This document shows positions 21,750-30,744 of a DNA stretch of 64,000 nucleotides, piece after piece. This DNA comes from Spiribacter vilamensis (GTDB lineage Bacteria; Pseudomonadota; Gammaproteobacteria; Nitrococcales; Nitrococcaceae): contig NZ_SHLI01000001.1 of NCBI RefSeq assembly GCF_004217415.1, positions 1,543,239-1,607,238 on the forward strand, written 5' to 3'. A program made the translations under genes and the position numbers. Within the stretch, counting starts at the first letter, position 1. Each line of letters begins with the position of its first letter. Under the pieces are notes generated by a model that was given only the letters and a program-made list of their open reading frames with translations, had not been told where the DNA came from and did no database searches.

Positions 21750-22531
21750 TGATCAACCTATCCGCCGACCGCCAGTCGCACAGCCCTCTCGGGCGTGCCT
21801 TTATCCTGCTGCTGCTCGCGCTTGTCCTGAGTGGCTGTGCCACCGGCGGCGGTTCATCCGCGGGCGACCCCGTCGAGGGCTTTAACCGCGGGGTCTACGA
21901 CTTCAACGAAGGGCTCGACACGTACGCCCTCGAGCCCGCCAGCAAGGGCTGGACGCGGGTGACCAGCGACGGCGTGCGCACCAGCGTCGACAACTTCTTC
22001 ACCAACCTCGAGGCCCCGGGGTATGTCCTCAACGATCTGCTCCAGGGCAAGGCCGTGGACGCCGGCCGCGAGACCGTGCGCTTCGTGGTCAACAGCACCG
22101 TCGGACTGCTCGGGCTGTTCGATCCGGCGTCGGCCTGGCTGGGTCTCGACGGTCGCGCCGAGGACTTCGGCCAGACGCTGGGAGTCTGGGAGGTGGATAG
22201 CGGTCCGTACCTGGTGCTGCCGTTGTTCGGTCCCTCCAACGCCCGCGATGTCACGCAGTATCCGGTGGCCTACTACACCAATGTCCTCACCTACGTGACC
22301 CTGGACAGCCTGACCTTCGGGGCGCTGACCGCCCTCAATGTGGTCAACACGCGGGCCCGCCTCGCCGGTGCCGCCCGATTCCGTGACGACGCCGCGGTCG
22401 ATCCCTATGTGTTCAGCCGGTCGGCCTACGGGCAGTATCGGCGCGATCAGATCAATGACGGGGAGGTGTCCGTCGAGGACGACGCCTACTCGGACTTTTT
22501 CGATGACATGGAGGCGGAACCGGCACCGTAA
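21749..22531 (+). CDS. mlaA: MlaA (VacJ) family outer-membrane lipoprotein
   Basis: A 260-aa lipoprotein of the Mla system, which removes misplaced phospholipids from the outer leaflet of the outer membrane. The signal peptide ends in a lipobox LSGC with the lipidated cysteine at residue 30. The mature protein has DPVEGFNRGVYDFNEGLD, FFTNLEAPGYVLNDLLQGK and DFGQTLGVWEV with GPYLVLPLFGPSNARD, all MlaA hallmarks. The partner ABC genes mlaBCDEF are not in the window. Its start codon overlaps the reductase stop, and it converges on the HNH gene with 4 bases between stops. Confidence 0.93.
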   Translation: MINLSADRQSHSPLGRAFILLLLALVLSGCATGGGSSAGDPVEGFNRGVYDFNEGLDTYALEPASKGWTRVTSDGVRTSVDNFFTNLEAPGYVLNDLLQGKAVDAGRETVRFVVNSTVGLLGLFDPASAWLGLDGRAEDFGQTLGVWEVDSGPYLVLPLFGPSNARDVTQYPVAYYTNVLTYVTLDSLTFGALTALNVVNTRARLAGAARFRDDAAVDPYVFSRSAYGQYRRDQINDGEVSVEDDAYSDFFDDMEAEPAP

Positions 22532-22535
22532 CGCG

Positions 22536-23138
22536 CTACGCGCTCATCGATTCGAGCCGCTCCCGCAGTGGGCTGCGGCGGGGGAAATGGGCACGCAGAA
22601 AAGCCATCTGATCGGCAAGGATCCGGCGCCCCTGCAGGTACACGTACTCGGCGTGCGTGGGGGCGAAGGGCACGGCGAGCAGCTGCATGCCGGCCTGTTC
22701 CGGGGTGCGATTGCCCTTGAGGTTGTTGCAGCGCTTGCAGGCGGTAACCACGTTCGACCAGGTATCAATACCGCCGCGGCTGATGGGCTTGATGTGGTCG
22801 CGCGAGAGCTCGCGCACCGGGCGCCGCTCGCCGCAGTAGAGGCAGAGATGATCGTCCCGGCGGAACAGTGTGGCGTTGTTCAGCGGCGGACGGTAGGCCG
22901 GGTTGTCCTTGAGATTCCCCTGCATCGCACCGGTAGTGGCGATGATGGAATTGACGTCGACCAGGCTGCGAAGCCCGGTGCGGGCGTTGTAGCCGCCGTG
23001 GATGCGATAGAGCGTGTGGCCGCAGGTATAGGCGACCTGCTCGAGGTGATACAGGCGAACCGCATCCTGATAGGTCATCCACTCCAGCGGCATGCCGGAT
23101 ATATCGGTTCGCAGGATAGGCTGCTGCAGACTCGTCAT
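22536..23138 (-). CDS. HNH endonuclease
   Basis: A 200-aa HNH-family protein. The metal and zinc-finger residues run C99-x2-C102, D114-H115 (SRDHIKP), N129 (WSNVVTAC) and C134-x2-C137-N-N, so the catalytic fold looks complete. The N-terminal ~90 residues (LYRIHGGYNARTGLRSLVDVNSI) are typical of the stand-alone housekeeping HNH proteins found in many proteobacteria rather than phage or intron homing enzymes. Its substrate is unknown. It is transcribed away from pntAA and toward mlaA, with a 209-base divergent gap upstream. Confidence 0.85.
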   Translation of the reverse strand: MTSLQQPILRTDISGMPLEWMTYQDAVRLYHLEQVAYTCGHTLYRIHGGYNARTGLRSLVDVNSIIATTGAMQGNLKDNPAYRPPLNNATLFRRDDHLCLYCGERRPVRELSRDHIKPISRGGIDTWSNVVTACKRCNNLKGNRTPEQAGMQLLAVPFAPTHAEYVYLQGRRILADQMAFLRAHFPRRSPLRERLESMSA

Positions 23139-23347
23139 GCCCGGATCCCCTTTTCACGCGTATCGCCGCACAGGAATGGCAATTCCCGATCATCCAGCGG
23201 TTTACGCCGATCTGCAAGTAAGACGGCGTAATGCCCTCGACGGTTCCGGATGACCCGATGCGCGTGGGGGTGTTTACCGGCCCAGATGTTGTAGAATCCG
23301 GAATCCGACGGTCGAAAGCGACCGCCAAAAGGACAGGAGTTAACTCG

Positions 23348-24478
23348 ATGAGCATCACCATCGCCGTCCCCAGGGAAACGGCCAACGGAGAAAAACGTGT
23401 CGCCGTCGTACCCAGCGTGCTCAAGCAGTTCAGCAAGCTTGGCGTCGAGGTACGCATGCAGCGGGGTGCCGGAGAGTCCGCGGGCTTTCCCGACAGCCTC
23501 TATGAAGGGGTCAGCTGGGCCGACGATCAGGCCGCGCTCTACAAGGACGCAGACGTTGTCCTGCGCGTCCAGCCGCCCAGCGTCGAGGAGGCCGGCAAGC
23601 TGCCCGAGGCGAGCATCCTGATCGGGTTCATGACGCCCCACGAGGGCGACAACCGGATCCGCAACCTCAACAAGCGCAGCGTTACCAGCTTTGCGCTCGA
23701 GCTCGTGCCGCGCATCACCCGGGCGCAGGGCATTGATGCCCTCTCCTCCCAGGCCAACATCGCCGGTTACAAGTGCGCGCTGCTGGCATCCCACCTCTCG
23801 CCCAAGCTCTTCCCGATGCTGACCACGGCGGCGGGCACGGTCCGTCCGGCCAAGGTCGTGGTCATCGGTGCCGGGGTGGCGGGGCTGCAGGCCATCGCGA
23901 CGGCGAAACGGCTCGGGGCCATTGTCGAGGCCTATGATGTCCGTTCCGCCACACGCGAACAGGTCGAATCGGTCGGCGGCAAGTTCATCGACACCGGTGT
24001 CAGCGCCGAGGGCGAAGGCGGTTACGCCCGCGAGCTGACCGAGGACGAAAAGACCCGGCAGGCCGAGGTGCTCGCCCAGCACATCGCTCAGGCCGATGCG
24101 GTGGTGACGACGGCGGCGATTCCGGGCCGTCCGGCACCAAGGATCATCGACAAGGCGACCGTGGAGCGGATGAAGGCCGGTGCCGTCATCGTCGACATGG
24201 CCGCCGAGACCGGCGGCAACTGCGAGCTGACCGAGGCCGGCAAGGATGTGGTCCACCACGGCGTGACTATCGCCGGGCCGAAGCACATACCCAGCATGGC
24301 GGCCACCCACGCCAGCGAGATGTATGCCCGCAACCTGGTCAATATGCTCGGCCTGATCATCAAGGACGGCGAGATCCACCTCGACTGGGACGACCAGGTG
24401 GTGGCCGACAGCTGTCTGACCCACAACGGCGAGACCCGGCATGCGCCGACCCGCGAGCGCATGGAAGGAGACAAGTAA
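23348..24478 (+). CDS. pntAA: NAD(P) transhydrogenase subunit alpha part 1
   Basis: A 376-aa soluble NAD(H)-binding domain I of the proton-translocating transhydrogenase. PRETANGEKRVAVVPS opens the protein, and an NAD-binding Rossmann segment VVVIGAGVAGLQAIATAKRLGA is near residue 175. The start is the ATG at 23348 after an AGGAGTT; the open frame extends upstream but without family sequence. A small hairpin (GGTCG-AAAG-CGACC, 23310-23323) lies 24 bases ahead of the start. The alpha subunit is split into two genes, unlike the fused PntA of E. coli. pntAB follows with a one-base overlap (TAATG). Confidence 0.95.
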   Translation: MSITIAVPRETANGEKRVAVVPSVLKQFSKLGVEVRMQRGAGESAGFPDSLYEGVSWADDQAALYKDADVVLRVQPPSVEEAGKLPEASILIGFMTPHEGDNRIRNLNKRSVTSFALELVPRITRAQGIDALSSQANIAGYKCALLASHLSPKLFPMLTTAAGTVRPAKVVVIGAGVAGLQAIATAKRLGAIVEAYDVRSATREQVESVGGKFIDTGVSAEGEGGYARELTEDEKTRQAEVLAQHIAQADAVVTTAAIPGRPAPRIIDKATVERMKAGAVIVDMAAETGGNCELTEAGKDVVHHGVTIAGPKHIPSMAATHASEMYARNLVNMLGLIIKDGEIHLDWDDQVVADSCLTHNGETRHAPTRERMEGDK

Positions 24479-24786
24479 TGGCGATCGAAGGCTTTGTCGC
24501 AATCTACATATTCATGCTGGCAGGCTTTGCCGGCTTCGAGGTCATCAGCCGGGTGCCGGTTATCCTGCATACGCCGCTGATGTCGGGCTCCAACTTCGTC
24601 CACGGGATCGTGGTTGTCGGCGCCATGGTGGTGCTCGGTCATGCCGAGACGCTGCCCGAGCAGATCATCGGCTTTATCGCGGTCCTGCTCGCCGCGGGCA
24701 ACGCCGTGGGCGGCTACGTCGTCACGGAGCGGATGCTCGATATGTTCAAGAGCAAGGATGAGCAGAAGAAGGGGGCCCAGGAATGA
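24478..24786 (+). CDS. pntAB: NAD(P) transhydrogenase subunit alpha part 2 (membrane)
   Basis: A 102-aa membrane protein with about three transmembrane helices (EGFVAIYIFMLAGFAGFEVI, HGIVVVGAMVVLGHA, IIGFIAVLLAAGNAVGGYVV). It forms part of the proton channel and corresponds to the C-terminal membrane part of a fused PntA. It ends in a lysine/glutamate-rich tail. It overlaps pntAA by one base and pntB by four, which ensures stoichiometric translation. Confidence 0.94.
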   Translation: MAIEGFVAIYIFMLAGFAGFEVISRVPVILHTPLMSGSNFVHGIVVVGAMVVLGHAETLPEQIIGFIAVLLAAGNAVGGYVVTERMLDMFKSKDEQKKGAQE

Positions 24787-26276
24787 ACTTCGTTGTCCAG
24801 TTAACCTACCTCCTCGCGGCGGTTCTGTTCATCCTCGGGCTCAAGGCCATGAGCTCGCCGAAGACCGCCCGCAAGGGAATCATGTGGGCCGGGGTCGGCA
24901 TGGTCCTGGCGACGCTCGTGACCTTCCTGCATCCGGCGGTGCAGGGGCTTACCAACTACGTCCTGATCGTGATCGCCATTGCCGCCGCCGGCGGACTCGC
25001 CTGGTGGTCGGGGCGCCGTGTCGGGATGACCGAGATGCCGCAGATGGTGGCGCTCTACAACGGCATGGGTGGCGGCGCCGCCGCGGCCATTGCCGGCGTC
25101 GAGATGCTGCGGGCACTGCGCACCCTGCCCAATGACCTGCAGATCCGCGCCGAGGCGCTCTCGATGGATGCCGGCATCAGCGTTCAGGCCGCCGAAGCGG
25201 CGCTGCGTGCGGAAGGCGCCGGCAGCGTTGGCATCGCGGCGGCACTCGGTGCCGACGTGGCTATTCTGGCGATCCTCGGTGCATTCATCGGTACCGTGGC
25301 CTTTTCGGGCTCGCTCATCGCCTGGGCAAAGCTCGACGGCCGGATGAAGCGCAACCAGCTGGTGCCCGGTCAGCAGATCGTGAACATCATCGTGTTCGCA
25401 CTGGCGGTCGGGTTCGGCATTCTCACGTTCTTTACCGACAGCGTTATCGTCGTCGCGGCGTTCTTCGCGCTCGGGCTGCTGTTCGGCCTGTTCGTCGCCG
25501 TGCCCATCGGTGGCGCCGACATGCCGGTGATCATCTCGCTGTTCAACGCCCTGACCGGTCTGGCGGTGGGTTTCGAGGGCTATGCCATCGGCAACCCGGC
25601 CATGATCATCGCCGGTACGGTGGTGGGCGCCGCCGGCACATTGCTCACGCAGCTCATGGCGAAGGCCATGAACCGGCCGATCAGCAACGTCCTGTTCGCC
25701 GGATGGGGTAGCCCCAAGGCCGCCACCAGCGAGGGCCCCGGCGGCGAGATGAAGGATATCTCCGCCGAAGACGCCGGCATCCTGATGGCCTACGCCGAGC
25801 GCGTCATCATCGTGCCCGGCTACGGCATGGCCGTTGCCCAGGCGCAGCACAAGATCTGGGAGTTCGTCGAGCTGCTGCAGGCCCGCGGGGTAGAGGTGAA
25901 ATTCGCCATCCACCCGGTGGCGGGTCGCATGCCGGGTCACATGAACGTGCTCCTGGCCGAGGCCGGTGTCCCCTATGACATGATCTTCGACATGGAGGAG
26001 ATCAACGAGGAATTCGCCACCACCGACGTGGCGGTGGTCATCGGCGCCAACGACGTGGTCAACCCCGCGGCGCGGGACGATCCGTCCAGCCCGATCTACG
26101 GCATGCCCATCCTCAATGTCGACGAGGCCGAAAACGTGATGGTGATCAAGCGCGGCGGTGGCGCCGGCTTCTCGGGCGTCGAGAACCATCTGTTCTTCGG
26201 CGAAAACACACGCATGGTGTTCGGCGATGGCCAGAAGGTCGCCGGCGGCATGGTCCAGGCCGTCAAGGGCCTGTAA
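24783..26276 (+). CDS. pntB: NAD(P) transhydrogenase subunit beta
   Basis: A 497-aa subunit with an N-terminal membrane domain of about eight helices and a C-terminal NADP(H)-binding domain III (from about residue 320). The latter has VIIVPGYGMAVAQAQH, FAIHPVAGRMPGHMNVLLAEA, GANDVVNPAARDDP and VIKRGGGAGFSGVEN, all standard PntB motifs. With PntAA and PntAB it uses the proton gradient to reduce NADP+ with NADH. The resulting NADPH feeds biosynthesis and the glutathione system, including gorA in this window. Confidence 0.95.
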   Translation: MNFVVQLTYLLAAVLFILGLKAMSSPKTARKGIMWAGVGMVLATLVTFLHPAVQGLTNYVLIVIAIAAAGGLAWWSGRRVGMTEMPQMVALYNGMGGGAAAAIAGVEMLRALRTLPNDLQIRAEALSMDAGISVQAAEAALRAEGAGSVGIAAALGADVAILAILGAFIGTVAFSGSLIAWAKLDGRMKRNQLVPGQQIVNIIVFALAVGFGILTFFTDSVIVVAAFFALGLLFGLFVAVPIGGADMPVIISLFNALTGLAVGFEGYAIGNPAMIIAGTVVGAAGTLLTQLMAKAMNRPISNVLFAGWGSPKAATSEGPGGEMKDISAEDAGILMAYAERVIIVPGYGMAVAQAQHKIWEFVELLQARGVEVKFAIHPVAGRMPGHMNVLLAEAGVPYDMIFDMEEINEEFATTDVAVVIGANDVVNPAARDDPSSPIYGMPILNVDEAENVMVIKRGGGAGFSGVENHLFFGENTRMVFGDGQKVAGGMVQAVKGL

Positions 26277-26294
26277 GAACAAACGGGAGTCAAT

Positions 26295-26708
26295 ATGACG
26301 GATCCGGAAACCCAGGAGACCCTGGATCAGCTCACGGTCAACACCGACGGGCTCTACCAGGAAGAGAACTTCACCGACCGCCAGGTCGGCAGCATCCAGC
26401 GGCTCAGCCCCGTTACCCGCGACGGGCGGCCGGATGACAGCCGGCCCGTCCTGTACCTGGGCAACACCCAGGTCATGACGCCGGTCGGTGCGCTGCCGCT
26501 CAACTTCGAGCTCGATGCGGGCAGTCTCGAGGAGGCCGCGAAGGCCTTCCCGGCGGCGGCCCAGGTCGCCCTCGAGCAGGCCATGGAGCAGCTCAAGGAA
26601 ATGCAGCGCGAACAGGCGTCACAGATCATGACGCCGGATCAGATGGGCGGTGGTGGTGCCCCCGGCGGGGGTGGTGGCATGCCCGGCGGTGGTATCCAGA
26701 TGCGCTAG
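26295..26708 (+). CDS. Small conserved protein with glycine-rich tail, function unknown
   Basis: A 137-aa soluble protein with no family I can name. It has an acidic N-terminus, a central segment (VGSIQRLSPVTRDGRPDDSR, then LYLGNTQVMTPVGALPLNFELDAG) and a helical stretch rich in Ala, Glu and Gln around residues 85-112. The tail is made of glycine, proline and methionine (PDQMGGGGAPGGGGGMPGGG). No signal peptide or membrane helix is seen. It lies 18 bases after pntB behind a GGGAGT, so cotranscription with pnt is likely; priA follows 16 bases later. The coding call rests on the good ribosome site, absence of overlap and protein-like composition. Confidence 0.72.
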   Translation: MTDPETQETLDQLTVNTDGLYQEENFTDRQVGSIQRLSPVTRDGRPDDSRPVLYLGNTQVMTPVGALPLNFELDAGSLEEAAKAFPAAAQVALEQAMEQLKEMQREQASQIMTPDQMGGGGAPGGGGGMPGGGIQMR

Positions 26709-26724
26709 CGGCCTGCCGCCACGC

Positions 26725-28914
26725 ATGACCGAAGTCATTCGTGTCGCCGTGGCGGGGCCTTTCACCGATGCCCTTGATTACCGTCCCCCGGCCAGCGGTC
26801 CCGCACCGGTGGTCGGGGGGCGGGTTCGCGTTCCGCTGGGTCGACGCAACACGGTGGGCATGGTCACCGCCCTGCCCGCGGCGAGCGATCTCGCCGATGA
26901 TCGCCTCCGCGCCGTCACCGAGGTCCTCGACTCCGCCCCGCTTCTCGACTCGGCCACCAGCGCCCTCATCGAATGGGCGGCGCGCTACTATCACCACCCC
27001 CTCGGCGAGGCCTACCTGGCTGCCCTCCCCGCGCGACTGCGCCGGGGCCAGGCCGCGACACCCGGCGTCGAGACCGGCTGGCGGATCACCGAATCCGGGC
27101 AGGCCGCTCAGCTCGAGCGGCTTCGCCGGCGCGCGCCCCGCCAGTCGGCGCTCCTCGAGGCACTACAGCGAGGCGGGACCCTGACCGCGATCGAGCTCGC
27201 AGGCTTTAGCGGTGATGCCCGTGCCGCGCTCAGGCGACTGGTCGAACAGGGCCTTGCCGAGACCGTTACCGCACCCGATTACGGGCTGCTCCAGGGGCTT
27301 GCGGATGAAAGCGGCGCGACCCTCAACGACGAGCAGCAGGCAGGAGCCGCAGCGATCCGGCCCGCCGCGGGGCACCAGGCAATCCTCATTGACGGGGTCA
27401 CGGGCAGCGGCAAGACCGAGGTCTATCTCGATGCGATCGAGCGCACCATCGCGCTGGGTCGTCAGACCCTGGTGATCGTCCCTGAAATCGGCCTCACCCC
27501 GCAGCTCGTCAACCGTTTCCAGCGCCGGCTCTCCGGGCGAATCGCCATCCTCCATTCCGGGCTCGCGGATGGCGAGCGGCTCAATGCCTGGCTGGCCGCC
27601 CGGGCGGGTGAGGCCGACGTCGTTATCGGGACGCGCTCGGCGGTATTCGTGCCGCTCCGCTATCCCGGGCTGATCGTGATCGACGAAGAGCATGACGCCT
27701 CGCTCAAACAGCAGGAGGGCTTCCGGTACTCCGCACGGGACCTGGCCGTGCTGCGCGGCTACCGCCTGGACATCCCCGTAGTGCTGGGCTCGGCCACGCC
27801 GTCCCTGGAGAGCCTCGCCAACACTCTGGCGGGCCGCTATGCCTGCTACCCCCTCCGGCAGCGCGCCGGCGGCGCGCGTCCGCCCTCGCTGCAGCTGCTC
27901 GACATGCGCGGTGCACCCACCCGGGATGGCCTCTCGCAGCCCTTGATCGATCGCGTACGCGGCCACCTGGACGCGGGCGGCCAGGCCCTGCTGTTCCTCA
28001 ACCGACGAGGTTTTGCCCCGACCCTGATCTGCCATGAATGTGGCTGGCTTGCCGAATGCGACCGCTGTGACGCACGCTATACCTATCACCGCGGCCGTCA
28101 ACGCCTGCACTGCCACCACTGCGACCGCGAACTGCCTATCCCCCGGCATTGCCCGGGCTGTGGCAGCGTCGATCTCCGTGCCCTGGGCCTGGGCACCGAG
28201 CGGATTGAAGCGGCACTGACAGAGGCCTTCCCGGACACCCCGCCGGTGCGGATCGATCGCGACAGCACCCGTCGACGCGGCAGTTTCGAGGAGGCCATGC
28301 GCCGCGCGCGGGAGGGTGAGACCCGGTTGATACTGGGCACGCAGATGCTCGCCAAGGGGCATCACCTGCCCGCCGTGACGCTGGTGGCGATCATCGACGC
28401 CGATCAAGGCCTGTTCGGGGCCGATTTCCGGGCCCCGGAACGCCTCGCCCAGCAGGTAATCCAGGTGGCGGGCCGAGCCGGTCGCGCCGATCGACCCGGC
28501 GAGGTGATTATCCAGACCCACCACCCCGAGCACCCACTGCTCCAGCAGCTACTACACGGCGGCTATGCCGCCTTTGCGCGCACCGCACTCGCGGAACGCG
28601 AGGCGGCCGGCCTGCCACCGGCGCGGGCCATGGTGCTGATCCGTGCCGAGGCGACCGCGCATGATGCCCCCATCACCTTCCTGCAGGCAGCCATGCAGCA
28701 GGCCCCCGTCGATGCCGACATCGAACGCCTCGGCCCCTATCCGGCACCGATGGAGCGCCGCGCCGGTCGTCATCGCGCCCAGCTCATGCTGCTGGCCGAT
28801 TCGCGGAGCAGCCTGCAGGCATTCCTCGGCCGCTGGCTACCGGCACTCACGCGCCTCCCCCAGGCACGCCAGGTCCGCTGGTCGGTCGACGTCGACCCGG
28901 TCGAGGCACTGTAG
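26725..28914 (+). CDS. priA: Primosomal protein N' (replication restart helicase)
   Basis: PriA is a 3'-to-5' DNA helicase that recognises stalled forks and reloads the replisome. The 729-aa protein has Walker A GVTGSGKTE near residue 225, the DEEH box (VIDEEHDASLKQQ), and the zinc-binding insertion with eight cysteines near residues 435-475 (CHECG, CDRC, CHHC, CPGCGS). Helicase motifs V-VI appear at LGTQMLAKGHHLP and QVAGRAGRADRPG. I chose the ATG at 26725 (MTEVIRVAVAGPF); the open frame runs upstream into the glycine-tailed gene. Confidence 0.95.
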   Translation: MTEVIRVAVAGPFTDALDYRPPASGPAPVVGGRVRVPLGRRNTVGMVTALPAASDLADDRLRAVTEVLDSAPLLDSATSALIEWAARYYHHPLGEAYLAALPARLRRGQAATPGVETGWRITESGQAAQLERLRRRAPRQSALLEALQRGGTLTAIELAGFSGDARAALRRLVEQGLAETVTAPDYGLLQGLADESGATLNDEQQAGAAAIRPAAGHQAILIDGVTGSGKTEVYLDAIERTIALGRQTLVIVPEIGLTPQLVNRFQRRLSGRIAILHSGLADGERLNAWLAARAGEADVVIGTRSAVFVPLRYPGLIVIDEEHDASLKQQEGFRYSARDLAVLRGYRLDIPVVLGSATPSLESLANTLAGRYACYPLRQRAGGARPPSLQLLDMRGAPTRDGLSQPLIDRVRGHLDAGGQALLFLNRRGFAPTLICHECGWLAECDRCDARYTYHRGRQRLHCHHCDRELPIPRHCPGCGSVDLRALGLGTERIEAALTEAFPDTPPVRIDRDSTRRRGSFEEAMRRAREGETRLILGTQMLAKGHHLPAVTLVAIIDADQGLFGADFRAPERLAQQVIQVAGRAGRADRPGEVIIQTHHPEHPLLQQLLHGGYAAFARTALAEREAAGLPPARAMVLIRAEATAHDAPITFLQAAMQQAPVDADIERLGPYPAPMERRAGRHRAQLMLLADSRSSLQAFLGRWLPALTRLPQARQVRWSVDVDPVEAL

Positions 28915-28917
28915 CGC

Positions 28918-28945
28918 TTGAAGACTGTGACCGAGGCCGGATAAT
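28918..28945 (+). promoter_or_regulatory. Possible sigma-70 promoter of argS
   Basis: TTGAAG (28918-28923) and GATAAT (28940-28945) are separated by 16 bases, 36 bases ahead of argS. The -10 matches the consensus at five of six positions and the -35 at four. It begins right after the priA stop. Confidence 0.45.
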
Positions 28946-28981
28946 GGACGCTCGTTTGCCAGCCGGATACTGAATTCACCG

Positions 28982-30742
28982 ATGAAAGAAGAACTGATCG
29001 ATCTGCTGCGCCAGGCGCTGCAATCGTTGGCCGATGCCGAATCCCTCGCCCTGCCGGAAGCGCTGGACATCCAGCTCGAGCGCGGTCGTGGCAGCGGTCA
29101 CGGTGACTACGCGAGCAATGTCGCCATGCGACTCGCCAAACCGGCCCGGCAAAATCCGCGGGACCTGGCGGCCAAGCTGGTAGCCCACCTGCCCGTCCAT
29201 CCGCATGTCGACCGTGTCGAGGTGGCCGGTCCCGGGTTCATCAATTTCTTCCTCACGCAGGATGCGGCCAACGCGGTGATTGCCCGCATCCACCGCGAGG
29301 GAGACGAGTACGGACGCAGCAACCACGGCCGCGGCGAACGCGTCATCGTGGAGTTCGTCTCCGCCAACCCCACCGGCCCCCTGCATGTCGGCCATGGCCG
29401 GGGGGCGGCGTTCGGAGCGGCGCTGGCCGATGTCCTCGAGGCGACCGGCCACGACGTCCACCGCGAGTACTACATCAACGATGCGGGACGCCAGATGAAC
29501 ATCCTCGCGGTGAGCGTGCTGGTCCGCTACCTGGCGCATCGTGGCGAGGCGGTCGAGTTCCCCGCCAACGGCTATCGCGGCGACTACATCCACGACATCG
29601 CCCGCGACCTCGAGGCGAGCGGCGGCGAGCGCTACCGGATCACCGCCACCGAGCTGGCCACCGGCCTGCCGGCGGATGCGCATGCCGGCGGCGATAAAGA
29701 GGCCCATATCGACGCACTGATCGAACGGGCCCGCGCCTGTCTGGGCGAGACCCGGTACCAGGAAGTGCTGGAAGCCGCTGTCACCACCATCACCGCCGAT
29801 ATCGACGAGGACCTCGCCGCCTTCGGTGTTCGCTACGATCGCTGGTTCAGCGAACGGTCACTGGTCAGTGCCGGTGCGGTCGAGCAGGCGCTGACGCGTC
29901 TGCGGCAGGCGGACACACTCTACGAGGCGGACGGTGCGCTGTGGTTCCGGTCCACCGATTACGGCGACGACAAGGATCGCGTGGTCCGGCGGGCGGATGG
30001 CCAGACCACCTATTTTGCCTCCGATATCGCCTACCATCTGAACAAGTTCGATCGCGGTTTCAGTCATGCCATCGACGTGTTCGGCGCCGATCATCACGGC
30101 TACATGGCACGGGTAAGGGCGAGCCTCGCCGCCTTCGGCCATCCCGCCGAGAAGCTCACGTTCCGCCTTGTGCAGTTCGCCATCCTCTACCGCGGGTCGG
30201 AACGGCTGCCGATGTCGACGCGCTCCGGCGAATTCGTGACCCTGCGGGAACTGCGCGAGGAAGTAGGCAACGATGCGGCACGGTTCTTCTACGTCATGCG
30301 CCGCCCCGAGCAGCATCTCGACTTCGATCTCGAGCTCGCCAAATCGGAGTCCAACGACAACCCGGTGTACTACATCCAGTATGCCCATGCCCGGGTCTGC
30401 AGCGTTTTGCGACAGATGGAGGAGCGCGGCCTGCGGCATGATCCGGACAATGGCCTCGCCGCGCTGGCACGGCTGACGGCCGGGCACGAACAGTCGCTGA
30501 TCGATTCGCTGGGCCGCTACACCGAGGTCCTGGAATCCGCCGCCGGCAGCCACGAGCCCCATCAGCTCGCCGCCTATCTGCGTGATCTGGCGGGTGCATT
30601 CCACACCTATTACAACGCCCATACGTTCCTCGTCGACGACGCCGAGCTGCGCAACGCGCGGCTGACCCTCATCCAGGCGGTCCGGCAGGTCGTTCGCAAC
30701 GGCCTCGGACTGCTTGGCGTATCGTCTCCGGAACGCATGTAG
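28982..30742 (+). CDS. argS: Arginyl-tRNA synthetase
   Basis: A 586-aa class I aminoacyl-tRNA synthetase charging tRNA-Arg. The HIGH-type motif appears as HVGH near residue 134 in [16 protein letters not shown]. The KMSKS loop is the degenerate [10 protein letters not shown] seen in many ArgRS enzymes. The N-terminal tRNA D-loop-binding domain and the C-terminal anticodon-binding DALR domain ([15 protein letters not shown] onward) are intact. The SPOR gene starts 2 bases after its stop, as in many gammaproteobacteria. Confidence 0.96.
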   Translation: MKEELIDLLRQALQSLADAESLALPEALDIQLERGRGSGHGDYASNVAMRLAKPARQNPRDLAAKLVAHLPVHPHVDRVEVAGPGFINFFLTQDAANAVIARIHREGDEYGRSNHGRGERVIVEFVSANPTGPLHVGHGRGAAFGAALADVLEATGHDVHREYYINDAGRQMNILAVSVLVRYLAHRGEAVEFPANGYRGDYIHDIARDLEASGGERYRITATELATGLPADAHAGGDKEAHIDALIERARACLGETRYQEVLEAAVTTITADIDEDLAAFGVRYDRWFSERSLVSAGAVEQALTRLRQADTLYEADGALWFRSTDYGDDKDRVVRRADGQTTYFASDIAYHLNKFDRGFSHAIDVFGADHHGYMARVRASLAAFGHPAEKLTFRLVQFAILYRGSERLPMSTRSGEFVTLRELREEVGNDAARFFYVMRRPEQHLDFDLELAKSESNDNPVYYIQYAHARVCSVLRQMEERGLRHDPDNGLAALARLTAGHEQSLIDSLGRYTEVLESAAGSHEPHQLAAYLRDLAGAFHTYYNAHTFLVDDAELRNARLTLIQAVRQVVRNGLGLLGVSSPERM

Positions 30743-30744
30743 GC

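Noticed and set aside
22536..23138. HNH gene as a homing endonuclease or mobile element
   Set aside because: No intron, repeat or phage gene flanks it, and the N-terminal region matches stand-alone chromosomal HNH proteins.
23269..23297. TAGAAT (23292-23297) as the -10 of a pntAA promoter
   Set aside because: No acceptable -35 lies at 15-19 bases; the nearest TTTACC is too close. A promoter is likely in this gap but cannot be placed.
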